Assembly: GCA_015179045.1 (NCBI GenBank)
Contig: WHUZ01000005.1
Span: forward strand, 1,364,001-1,428,000
Length of the DNA stretch: 64,000 nucleotides
Reading direction: 5' to 3'
Source: Kalaharituber pfeilii
Lineage: Eukaryota > Ascomycota > Pezizomycetes > Pezizales > Pezizaceae
This document shows, one piece after another, positions 44,326 to 54,560 of the stretch (its first letter is position 1; each line of letters opens with the position of its first letter). Position numbers and translations under genes: made by a program. Under the pieces are notes generated by a model. It was not told the origin of the DNA. It made no database searches and saw only the letters and a list, made by a program, of their open reading frames with translations.

Positions 44326-47300
44326 CTAAAATCGCGGGGTACTTGGTGTGGGGTTGCCTGTTGAGGACATGCTGAATGGGGCCTGTTGGGAGAGAATTAG
44401 TATCCATTCCCATGCAGCAATATGGTAAACATATGTACTCACCAACACCTTCCTAGCATTACATATCCTCCAACTCAACCTCGCCACGGTGCCATCTGCC
44501 TGCACCACATCTGGGGCGAAATCGACCCCAAACATACTCTTGACCGCATACACAACCCTCTCCGCGTACTTCAGCCCATCTCTCCCTGCTACACCAAACC
44601 CGAACTCGTCATCTACATCCGTAGGCGCGCCTTTGCTCTCATCCCTATCAAAACAGTTCTGCACTATTGGTAGCAAATGCACTTCGACTCCGCGCATGAC
44701 CGCGTCTGATGTCCAGCTGACATTTGCCAGCATCGGATCATGGTCGTGGTGTTCGTCTGATGGGAGTGGTAGGTCGGCAACCTTGGGTACTACAACATCA
44801 AATGGCCGGGAAATGGCCATAACGCTGTGCTTGCCGCCGTGGTGGTACCTGAACTCGTAGCTTCCTTCTACCCAGAATGACTTGTCACCCTCAAACACAA
44901 CCTCGCCAGTTACAATATCTTGCCCAGCAGCGTTGACGTCAGGAATATCGCTCGTCACGCATCCAGCGGCAGCTTGCTCTGTATCATACTGATCCTTGCA
45001 CACAGCAACCCAACGGCCCATGGAGGCAATCTTAGTGACCTCCCTAGAGTTGTTATCGGCAATGCGGTACAACCCGATCCAGTCTTTCTTAGAGTGATTT
45101 CTTGCCGCTGTCCACTTGACCCTGATCGGCTCACCATACCCAACAGCCAACGACTGGTAGTCAGAGTTTGTGTGCTTCGTCCTACCGTTAGAAGGGTCAA
45201 TGGGATCTGAGTACAGCGCTTTCTTGTTCGAGTTGACAATCTCAAGAGTGTACAAATTCATGTCGTAATCCTTCAGATCATCAGCAAGGCGGGTGATGGA
45301 AAGACGTGCGGGATACTGGCTGAGCATGAGACGGGTGTCTTTAACGAACCCAGCTACGCCTTGCTCCAGAATCGGGCCCGCTTGGAGAAGGAAATCCTCG
45401 ACAAGATCTTGTGTTTCGTTGAGGACGCGGTCTACTCGCTGTTCTAGGCGGCCAACAGACTGCATGACAGGTGGGGGAATGCCCGCTTGATGGTCTTGAC
45501 AAGTCCGGCTTCACGGCGGAGCTGTTTGCCGTATAGCTTCTCCATGTGCGGGCGCTCCACAAGCTGAATGAACAAGAGGATGCAGACATGAGAACCAAGG
45601 GCAAGCAGGAGGATAGGCGCAGAGGAGGTAATGAGGACCACTCCCCAGAGGGCAGCGCAACCGATAAGGCGCTCGGGGTTGTTGAGGTAGCGGTAGATAC
45701 CGGAATAAGTAAGTTTTGGCTGCTGGTCAAAGAAGAAATCGCCATAGAACCTGGATAATATCAATTAACAATTTTTTTTCTGCCTACGTATGAAGGGGAA
45801 AGCCAACCAGCCGAATTCTCCCAAACTCTCATAGATCGAGGCGGCGGTCCAGACTTGCAGCGCAATTAACATCTAGTGAAGGACACCGTAAGAACAGAAT
45901 TCAGCATGTGGATCGAGGATCGCCTATACTCACCACGCCAATCGTATGCGTCAAAAGCGCAAAGCCATTTCCATAACCCCAGTAATCTGGGACGTTGTAG
46001 CATTTATACCCAGCAGCAAAGAAGCTTGCCCAGCATCCCACCAAACTCATGTGATACATTCCCTTCCACTCCCCCCACGCCTCGCGCCTTCCCTCACCAA
46101 CCCTCACAAAGTGTCTGATCCATGCTTTTCCTTTGCTTTGCGCATTAAGCACGGCGCCAATTCCCGCACTATACCACAATCTCCAAGCAGCAGCGTGAAG
46201 TACAAACAAAAATTTTGCAGCTGCTGTATCTGGTGTAAAGAGAGTAAGGAAAGTAACATACAAGAGGAGGAGGAAAGTGGAGAGGTCAGTTTGGCGGAAC
46301 AGATCAGGCTTGCCAATCAATGCACGACCTTTGGGTGGCATCTCATCATCTTCAATCAGTGGAACACCATGAAAAGAGGTAGGAGACATGGGCATGGACG
46401 TAGTGTGGCCATCTGCCGATTCCGGTCTTGGGCTAGATCCGTTCGTAGCTCGTCGTGGCCTTGGTGGTGGAGTATTGTATGTCTTGTCGATATCTAATCA
46501 CCATGATCAGCTCAACAGTAAATAAACCTCTATATATAGAAAAGGCACTTACGGGGATTCTCCACAAAGGTTAAGAACGCAAATTGCGCTGCATGAGCCA
46601 ACAAGGAGACAAAGAGGACAGTATAGCTTGCTGAGATGAGCGACAAGCCCTGATGACAAGAGAGTCAGTGTTGAAGCTGAGAGAACTCAGAGAAGAGAAA
46701 CAGACATAATAACCTGCATAGCCAACAGAGTACATGGGATGGGGTGCCATCTCAAATACTCCATCGAACGTCAGGTTCTGATCAATGAGAAAGAAGAAAT
46801 CGCCCCAATCTGTTGTAGACTTGTCAGTCGAGGCCCAATTACAAGATTTCAAAACACCTCTTCATAAATTCCCCCACGTTCTCTATAGTATGCGGAATAC
46901 TTACACCACGCATAATCCTTGACCACACGGTGCGCATCCAATTTGACCCACACATTGAAGGCAATCAACGCCAACCCACCCAACCACCTACCAATACCCA
47001 TACCCCAATATTCGCCCTCCGGCACTCTCATGCAAGCAATCGCAAATAGCGAATAACTCACAAAGTCGCACATGAGGATCAAATCCACCAATCTCCTAAA
47101 AACCAGCCAAGTATTGAACTCCACCGGGGCAGTATCAAAATCGTAGTCTTCGTCCGCAAGTTTTGTCGTCATTTCAGACTTGATGATGTTGTACAACGGG
47201 TGTTTCTTCTCTGGATTGAATATGCCAGACTTTCGGGCCCAATAAATGAGGGCACGGTGGTTCGACTGCCAGTGGAGAAGGATACCGATTCCGAGGTTGT

Positions 47301-47824
47301 AGGCGGCTCGCCAGAACATGAAGAGGACGAGGAAAACATTGATGCGTAGGGAGCTGGAGGGGAGGGCAAACAGGCCGAAGATGTGAAGGGCAATGATCCC
47401 CAATACGATGACATCGGACAGGACTTTGGGCGAAGACGGCGACAGTAATGTTGATAGCATGTCATGGGTCTGTGGAACCACAAAGACTGCATTCCACAAA
47501 GTAATTGTAAGCTAACAGAATTTCCACAAATGCTAATTTTCCAGGCATTGAGTTTGCAACATAAATGGAATGAGGGGTATATGAAGTCCTTGAGAAGACC
47601 GGAAAGAGAGTTACATCGGGACAAATGCCTGCTATCGGGGCTACCTTACCTGTTCCATCCGGCGTCCTGCCGTACGTCTTTCCGTGCTGTTTCGTCGGGC
47701 TCTCTGGCGAATCTGCTGCGGTCGTGCAGGACGCATTGCCGTTGCTATCTATCACCAAGTTGCGCTTCTTTGAGTTGAATCTATTCTTCAATGCTGCCGG
47801 TGCAGCATCATTGGGGACTGCCAT
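44326..47824 (-). CDS. CHO2: phosphatidylethanolamine N-methyltransferase (frameshifted in this sequence)
   Basis: ER membrane enzyme for the first methylation of PE on the way to phosphatidylcholine, using S-adenosylmethionine. Eight exons, about 982 aa; introns 47487-47649, 46810-46904, 46650-46705, 46494-46552, 45873-45933, 45751-45807 and 44383-44442. Two PEMT-type halves are visible: [17 protein letters not shown] with [18 protein letters not shown], and [20 protein letters not shown] with [16 protein letters not shown]. Helices include [18 protein letters not shown] and [19 protein letters not shown]. The soluble C-terminal part has [20 protein letters not shown] and [20 protein letters not shown]. 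The frame breaks at a G run, 45473-45477: five G where six would keep [13 protein letters not shown] open. With that base the protein closes exactly. Confidence 0.93.
45473..45477 (-). other. probable missing base in CHO2 (C5 run on coding strand)
   Basis: C5 in the coding strand where C6 joins TIKRAFPPP to [15 protein letters not shown]. No intron fits between the two frames. Confidence 0.75.
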
Positions 47825-50198
47825 GCTGGATCTCTCAAGCTGAAATAGAGTATACAGGAGCCTGTTTGGTGTTGAACGGGCAGGGTCAAGGTAACTGGCA
47901 CCTGGGGGGGGGCATGTAGGATTTATACGAGCTTGGCCGCGGCGCTTTTATCGATTGGGGAGTAGAGGCAATGACAGGCCTGCTTGCAGTGGATGTTTCG
48001 GAATGCGGGCTGGACGTGGGATCTGCGTGTGGAGATGGTATGATGTACAGTATGAAATGTGATGATGGGCTTTGGATTGTTCAGCGACAGCTTCGCGTCC
48101 TTTTTTCTCCCTCTATCTCACACTTTGAGTTTTCCTCACGCTTGTATGGAACCAAGCACAGAAACACACTCGCTCCCTCAAGCGACAAAACAATGTACTT
48201 CTGGCCTGCTTTCCGATTCCCTTCAGATTCCTCACTTACAGCTCGCTTGGTGCTGATAAGGATCAAACAGTTTTCAACAGTGCAACCATGCTATCGTCGA
48301 TGATAAAGAACAGAGTGTCTACATGCAGCCCGCACACAAAAAGAAATGACGAAAAAAACAGTGGCTCTATCATACCGTAAGGGAAAAGAAGAGAAAAGAG
48401 AAACTTTCTAGAGGTCTCGTGCACACAGACCAACAACAGAATGCGACAGGGTGATATTGCAGCAGGCCAGGGGGGCGGTGGCCTTACTGCTGGATGCTGA
48501 GAGGCCAGGGATAAGGGAGGAGAGCGGTGTGGGTGCACATAATATGTATTCTACCTACTGTCGGGTCGGGTGCAGCTTCCCGGCACAAGTTCGTCCTTGA
48601 AAAGAGCAGGGCAGGCAAAGGCAGAGGAAGACGAGATATTCAGCTCCCGTTCGGCTGGTCGAGGGGCAGGCCGTCGCAAATGATACAAGTGTGGGGAGAG
48701 TCGAATGCTTGCAATGCCAAACGTGAACTTCTTTCTTTCTTTCTCGTACTACTACTACGAGTAGTCAGTAGATCTCGATGCTTGCCCAAGCCAAACAGGA
48801 CGTGCCATGTGCAAGATGGTCAGTTGAGCAAGGGTCGGGGTGAGGGGTTATGCTATTCCAATGCATGAGGCCGTTATGCAGCCAAAAAGATCCTATGCAT
48901 ATGGGAGGGCGAGTCAGCCAATGTCTGCGTGGTGGGGATTGCATGCATCAGTTGCAGTATGCATATGCACAGCACAAGGCAGCGGGGTTCCACAACGTCC
49001 AGGCCGGGAGCTCCTAACGCGGACTGCCTGACAGTCCCGGCACCGACCCGCAACCTTAGGCCGCCTGCCCGCGCAGTACGATATGGTATGACATGGTAGC
49101 CCGTAGCCTCGCCTCGTGCGCCTCCAAAGTTGACGCCAGCCGTCCCTTCCCTATTGGGCCTCAGCCTCTCAACAATTCAGCTCCGACACGCTGCACCCCA
49201 ACACGTTAGCAGCTAGTTAGAGTACAGTATCGCCGTCAGGACTCGAGCTGGTCAGGCCAGCCAGTCCAGCCAGTCCACTTCATGCCGAAATAACATGCAC
49301 ACGTATTAACATGTGACAATTCATCGACCACACGGTAGGCCTTTAAGTAGACTCCCTAACGTCAGAATAAGGTTCCCCCGACCCGCAATCGTACTGTCGC
49401 AAACCTGGGGAGGACCTTGGCATTGCACGTGACCTGGAAGGAAGGCTAGGGGAGAGGGTACTAGAAGGTTCGGCAGGTTGAAGAACCGGGAGACTACCAA
49501 AAGAGGAAGTGGGCACTGGAGAATTACGGGTATATCAAGAGGGCGAGGGGGAGGCCTTCTCTGTAGCAGAACACACAACACATAGCACACAACACAATCA
49601 TCGTTACAAGGTTGAGGAAAGTCAGATCCATAGACCTCGTTCAATTCCAGTGATTTACTCCTTCTTCCCTCTAGTCCACTTTCCTCCTCGACAGTACATG
49701 GCCACCGAACATATCATAACGTAACGTATGATAGACGCTCCCTCGCCCTCGTTTCTCATTTATCATAGCCTCATAACCTAGGTTTGCTAGTCCCCCCTGC
49801 GCCCCTGCCACCGCATTCCACGCTTCTCATTTGCCGGCATACCATACTGTCACATGCCAGGGGCTCTAACCAACCAGTATGTAGCTTACAACGCCCAACA
49901 ACAATTTTGGTGCAAAAAAAAAGGTTGGATCCAGATGCGGCGCTCGGTTATTTTTCTTGTGGCCAGATCTCATCACCGTTAGCCCCCCGCCAAGTTGTGC
50001 TGTCACATGCAAAGTGTCGCATGCACCTCGCCAAGAGTAGCATCCCAGGATCTCTGTCCTATCATATGGTAGTCTCGGCACCCTGGGACAGCTGCCCCTG
50101 TCGCCGATCCCACCCTTGCCCTACACGACGTCACCACACCGACCTTGCTCTGCCCCCAAGGCCCCCCAAAGCCCCCATTCCCTATTCCTCAAGCAATA
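47825..50198. other. gene-poor intergenic region
   Basis: 2.4 kb between the divergent CHO2 and MDM12 genes. No recognisable gene. At 47868-47890 is CCTGTTTGGTGTTGAACGGG, weakly like the element end noted at 10899. Short tandem copies of CCAGCCAGT lie at about 49255-49280. The region near 50080-50190 is C-rich and probably the MDM12 leader. Confidence 0.45.
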
Positions 50199-51764
50199 AT
50201 GTCAATCGACATCAATTGGTCGACCCTCACCACCGGCCCTGACGGCGCCGCCCTCGCGCTCCAAATTCGCGACTTCATCCACGACAAGTTCCAGCGGGTT
50301 CCTCTCCCCAAATTTATCCAGAGCGTACAGGTTGTCAGCTTCGACTTTGGAAGCGTTGCGCCCGACGTGGAGATTAAGAGCATTGGGGATCCGTATCCGG
50401 AGTTTTACGAGAACGACGAGGATGAGGATGAGCATGAGGAAGGGGAGGAGGATGCGAGGAGTGTGGATGGGGATGGAGGAGGTGGAAGGGGAGCTGCACA
50501 TGCGTTTGAGGAGGAACTGGAGAGGGAGTTGAGGAAGGAAAGGGAAAGGAGGAGGAGGGACAGGAGGTTGATGATGATGATGGAGGATAATGCTTCTTCG
50601 GGGCTGGGCGCAGGAGGGGTTCGAACACTGAGCTCGTCGTCAGTCCCAGGTCCAAGTAGCGCTGGGGGAAGCAAGGGGGGCTTATTGCCGGAGACTGCGG
50701 CCCCAATACCCATATCCCCGCCAAACCGACGCCCAGGGATTGGCGGATTCCGCTCGGCGTCCGAGAGCTTCCGGCAAGGCGGCGTGTCCACCCCTCTATT
50801 CCCATTCCCAATTCCTACCGGCGGGACGTCGAGTTTGCATTACTTCCACTCCACCCTATCGAGTGCCTTTGCGAATGGGTCGCCGTCGCCGCTGCCGTTT
50901 GGGGCGGGGGTGCCAGCAGTGCCGTTGCCGCCTCGGAGCGGGGACACACATCATCGACACCACCACCACCCTCACCACCGCACCTATACCCCTCATCACC
51001 AACGTCCATCTCCTCCTTCGTCACCAAAAAGCACTAGCTCACTTTCCTCCCTCCACTCCCCACCCCCTCACCTCCCTCCACCCCCTCCGGCCCCGGCGGG
51101 CCCTCACACCACCACCGCCCCTCACCCCCCGCAACCGCCACCTCCACTCCCCCTCGTCCCCCTCTCCGTCCCCTTACAAGCCCCCACGAGACACAGACAT
51201 CCAAATCATCGCTCGCGTCCGGTATACTGGCGATATCCGCATCGAGCTAACCACACAACTCCTGCTCGACTACCCCGCACGCAGCTTCGTCTCGCTACCG
51301 GTCCGGCTGGTGGTGACGGGCCTGACATTCGATGGACTCGCTTGCGTTGCATGGATGGGGCGCAAATTGCATTTTTGCTTCTTAGAGGAGGAGAGCGCGG
51401 TGTTGCCGAATGCGATTCCTGCCCCTGCATCAAGGGTTTCATCGCCGCAGCCGGCCCCACCTCTGGGGTCGCGGACTCAAGCGAGGCTATAAACTCAATC
51501 CCGTCTCTCCCAGTCCCTGGGAATGCGAGTGGCAGCGCAGGGGGAGGAGGAGGAGGGGTAGGCCCTTCAGGAATGGCAAGCAACGGCGCGCGCTGCGGCA
51601 GCATGCTGAAGGAAATCAAAGTGGAATCTGAGATTGGCGAGAAAGGAAAGGGTAAGCAGGTGCTGAAAAATGTGGGCAAGGTGGAGCGTTTTGTGTTGGA
51701 GCAGGTGAGGAGGATTTTTGAGGACGAGTTTGTGTTTCCGAGTTCGTGGACGTTTTTGGTGTAA
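50199..51764 (+). CDS. MDM12: ERMES subunit Mdm12 (two frame changes)
   Basis: Cytosolic SMP-domain subunit bridging Mmm1 (ER) and Mdm34 (mitochondria) in the ERMES lipid-transfer complex. The N-terminus is unmistakable: MSIDINWSTLTTGPDGAALA, then FIQSVQVVSFDFGSVAPDVE, EIKSIGDPYPEFYENDED. The C-terminus in the same frame is also right: LKEIKVESEIGEKGKGKQVL, KNVGKVERFVLEQVRRIFED, FPSSWTFLV. The central part (about 51180-51410) matches the family only in the next frame: IIARVRYTGDIRIELTTQLL, SLPVRLVVTGLTFDGLACVA, GRKLHFCFLEEES. So one frame change lies somewhere between about 50950 and 51190 (one base too many, two too few, or an unseen intron) and a compensating one (a base too few) between about 51410 and 51490. 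Both fall in Pro/Gly-rich, homopolymer-rich DNA. The original frame stays open throughout by chance of composition. Confidence 0.9.
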   Translation: MSIDINWSTLTTGPDGAALALQIRDFIHDKFQRVPLPKFIQSVQVVSFDFGSVAPDVEIKSIGDPYPEFYENDEDEDEHEEGEEDARSVDGDGGGGRGAAHAFEEELERELRKERERRRRDRRLMMMMEDNASSGLGAGGVRTLSSSSVPGPSSAGGSKGGLLPETAAPIPISPPNRRPGIGGFRSASESFRQGGVSTPLFPFPIPTGGTSSLHYFHSTLSSAFANGSPSPLPFGAGVPAVPLPPRSGDTHHRHHHHPHHRTYTPHHQRPSPPSSPKSTSSLSSLHSPPPHLPPPPPAPAGPHTTTAPHPPQPPPPLPLVPLSVPLQAPTRHRHPNHRSRPVYWRYPHRANHTTPARLPRTQLRLATGPAGGDGPDIRWTRLRCMDGAQIAFLLLRGGERGVAECDSCPCIKGFIAAAGPTSGVADSSEAINSIPSLPVPGNASGSAGGGGGGVGPSGMASNGARCGSMLKEIKVESEIGEKGKGKQVLKNVGKVERFVLEQVRRIFEDEFVFPSSWTFLV

Positions 51765-52216
51765 GCTACGTGTTGGGGAGGCGAGGGGTGGAAGGGCGGG
51801 AGTTTTGTTAAAATTGGCTAAGTCTACTGCATCAAATTTAGCACATTGTTTCTAGCACACTGACTATGGCTTTGGGGAGATGAAATGGCGTTTTTTTTTT
51901 TTTTGCTATTCGGCGTTTGTGACTATTTTGTATGATGGACGTTAATCAGGTAAAAAGGTTACAAGCTGTAAGATAGTAGCTAGGATATCTTCTCTTCAAC
52001 CTGCTCACTAAATCGATTGAGGGCCTTCAAGTAGTTTTGGGAGGCTGGCAACTACAAACGCAATAGATGTGTCCCCAGTATAGCATTTTCTACCCGTAAT
52101 TTACATATCCAGTGAGACCTAATGGACGCCCGATAACAGAATGCAAACCAGTAACAAAAAAGCCACGAAAGATATAAAAAACTGCTCACCCAAACCAAGT
52201 ATGTATCCTCCCACGC
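51765..52216. other. convergent intergenic region
   Basis: 3' regions of MDM12 (+) and ELP4 (-). T run at 51890-51904. Nothing else seen. Confidence 0.5.
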
Positions 52217-53659
52217 TCAGAACTCAATGTCTACCTTCGTAGTCTTTCCACCCCCGCCCTCCGCTCCCTTAGTTCCCCCGCTACGACCACCACTTCCACC
52301 CCCATTCCCACTTTCTCCCTCCTCACCCTCTGCCGGCGGCAAACTATACCTCATGATACCAAACCGTTTTCTCGTCATCGTGAATGCCAGATCCTCTCCC
52401 ATCACCTCCGCGGCTGCAGCTGCACCCCTCCCCCCCAGCACCCCTGTGCCGCCAGGGACTTTCCATATCCTGACGAGCCCCATCGGGATATCGTCTCTTC
52501 CTTTCGCCGCAGCCGCAGACGCTTTCTCCATCAGCGACGGAAGCGGCACGAGTTCGATTACGGCGTCGCAGAGATGCTCGGCCCAGCGGACGAGACCGGT
52601 GTCTCGTGGGTGAAGCTTGAGCGGGAGCGAGAGCATGGCAGTTAGGGTTGCTGGGTGGCGGCGCAGCAGTGCGCGGAGGGTGTGCAGGAATTGGAGGGTA
52701 TGTCGGGGCAGGGAGGAGTGCGGGGGGTAAAGGGGAGGACAAAGCAGGGACGGGATGAGCAGGCGGTGGATGGTCGGAGTGTGGGATTGGGCGGAGGCAG
52801 TGAGGATGGAGTGTAGCTTTTGGACGATGGGGAGGAAGGGGGAGGGAGGTTGCGCAGAGGTGCTGGCGCTGGTGCTGGGGAGCGGAGGTGGGAGAAGCGG
52901 GATAAAGGTGATTTTTGCGCCGGAAGGGATTTCGAGGCGTTTTGTCAGGTCAAAGGAGTGGCAGAAGGGGCCTGTGTCTGCGCTCCTTTACTTTGCGTCG
53001 ATGCCGAAGTCGCACAATCCTGTCCCAAAGCAGCTTCCTCCCCACTTTGCCTTCCCCCCACCACACCATCATCACTGCTCGCTCCCCTCTCAGGCCTCCC
53101 CAGCGCCCCAGTTGCCCCCGCCGCCAGCCTCTCATACCTCCACGCAATCCTCATCCTCTCCTTCTCCACTTTTTTTTTCTCCTTCCACCACCCCCTCCTC
53201 CGCCGCAGGCACCCCCCCTACCGCAGCCGGCAACTCTCTCGCCCAACCCTCTCCCATCCCAACAATAATCACATGATGCCCCTGAACTATGCCCTCTGCC
53301 GCAAAGTATCTTAACAATGCACCACCAAAATCCGTGGTCCCGGGCTCCCCAATTAGGATGGAGGTGCCGAGGGGGATACCTGCGTGGCCGGCCATCAATG
53401 CATCTAGAGACGACGTGCCAGTGGATGTTGTAGGATGCCCGGTGAGTGGAGAGGGACGAACCCCCGGCATGGGCGCAGTGGGAACTGGCAGATTCGACGA
53501 TATTTTCTCTGGTATTGATGTTGGAGTGGTGCCTTGGTGGGAGCCGGGAGGGATCAGTGTGGGACTCGTAGTACTGGTGGCGACATTGGAGGATGGGGTG
53601 CTCGCGGGCGGAGGGCCCCGCGAGGGTGTTATGGAGATGTTTTTCTTGCGGAAGGACAT
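52217..53659 (-). CDS. ELP4: Elongator complex protein 4 (two single-base frame changes)
   Basis: RecA-like subunit of the Elp4-5-6 ring of Elongator, which modifies wobble uridines in tRNA. No intron; about 480 aa. N-terminus MSFRKKNISITPSRGPPPAS, then PGVRPSPLTGHPTTSTGTSS and LDALMAGHAGIPLGTSILIG, DFGGALLRYFAAEGIVQGHH. A frame change then occurs at an A9 run (T9 on the plus strand, 53170-53178; eight would keep the frame) and RMRIAWRYERL follows in the new frame. The frame returns at a short C run (G4 on plus, 52967-52970; five would keep it), giving APFCHSFDLTKRLEIPSGAK. The rest is normal: LHSILTASAQSHTPTIHRLL, ALLRRHPATLTAMLSLPLKL, GLVRWAEHLCDAVIELVPLP and KRFGIMRYSLPPAEG. The tail is Gly-rich. 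Divergent from DIS3. Confidence 0.92.
52967..52970 (-). other. probable missing base in ELP4 (C4 run)
   Basis: With C5 the local reading becomes QTQAPFCHSFDLTKRL and joins the central and C-terminal parts of Elp4 in one frame. Confidence 0.65.
53170..53178 (-). other. probable extra base in ELP4 (A9 run)
   Basis: Nine A on the coding strand; eight would join GEKK to VEKERMRIAWRYERL in frame. A second A9 run behaves the same way in VPS45. Confidence 0.65.
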
Positions 53660-54560
53660 AGGGTATTTTTTGTTTAGGATTGAATGGTGGATAGGATCTC
53701 GGTTGGATGAAAGATGCTCATCTCGTGAATCAATTTGGTGGGGCTCAAAGTTGCATACGAAGTGCAGTAGTGGGGCAAGTATGCAGCTAGTTCATTCATT
53801 GCATAAAGATAAAATCATCGAACGGCGTTAATGGGTTGGTAACGAATTTTTGTTGCGTTTCATAGGAAAGTGGAAAGAATTAAAAGCAAATTTAAAAGCA
53901 GATTGCCCCGGTCCCACTAGAGCTTAATCATATAGCATTACAATACATCTTTAGAGAAAGATGCTGGACTACTCTCCTCTCCAGCTCGGGATCGAACAAG
54001 GGCACTCAAACCCATGACCTCTTGTTGTTGCCTCCATCACTGGAGACAACAAAAACACCTCTTCACCCAAGTTAAGTTATAGGTCAGTTTGGACAGTAGA
54101 CAACCCCCCATCCTCTTGTTCTCCTCCATTCCACTGCTCAGAGCGTGTCTAGTAAATTAAAAATTTTTCTACACATTGCATATTATCTGGGCTGTTTATC
54201 GATTTTGTCCTTGGACCTTGGCAGAAAACCATATGCATCCTCCGTTTCCAGAAATGCAGATGATTATCCTCTTGTTCCCACACCGAGATTTAAGCTACGC
54301 TTGGCCCTATCACAAGATAATTAGCATACCGCATCTGAATGTAATTGGATGCGTGCATGGGTATAATGCGCAATCGGGATTAATCCTAGCTTGTGCATCC
54401 AAAGCCCAGCAAAGCTTCGAGGCTTGGCACCTGCTTCAATTCGGGAACTCTAGACCTCATCCAATGTATCACTATCACTAAGCAGTCGAAGTGTCCTTCA
54501 TCATACCATCTATTGCATAACACCGAAGTCGCAAATCTTGCGTCAAATCAGCTCTGCAAC
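53660..54560. other. divergent intergenic region, ELP4 / DIS3
   Basis: 901 bp. Contains a stretch at about 53985-54060 whose complement resembles the T-arm of a tRNA (TTGTTCGATCCC) but without a matching A box or cloverleaf, so no RNA gene is called. Confidence 0.4.

Noticed and set aside
45460..45490. A tiny intron in CHO2 to explain the frame change
   Set aside because: No GT..AG pair of realistic length fits; a single missing base restores the family sequence directly.
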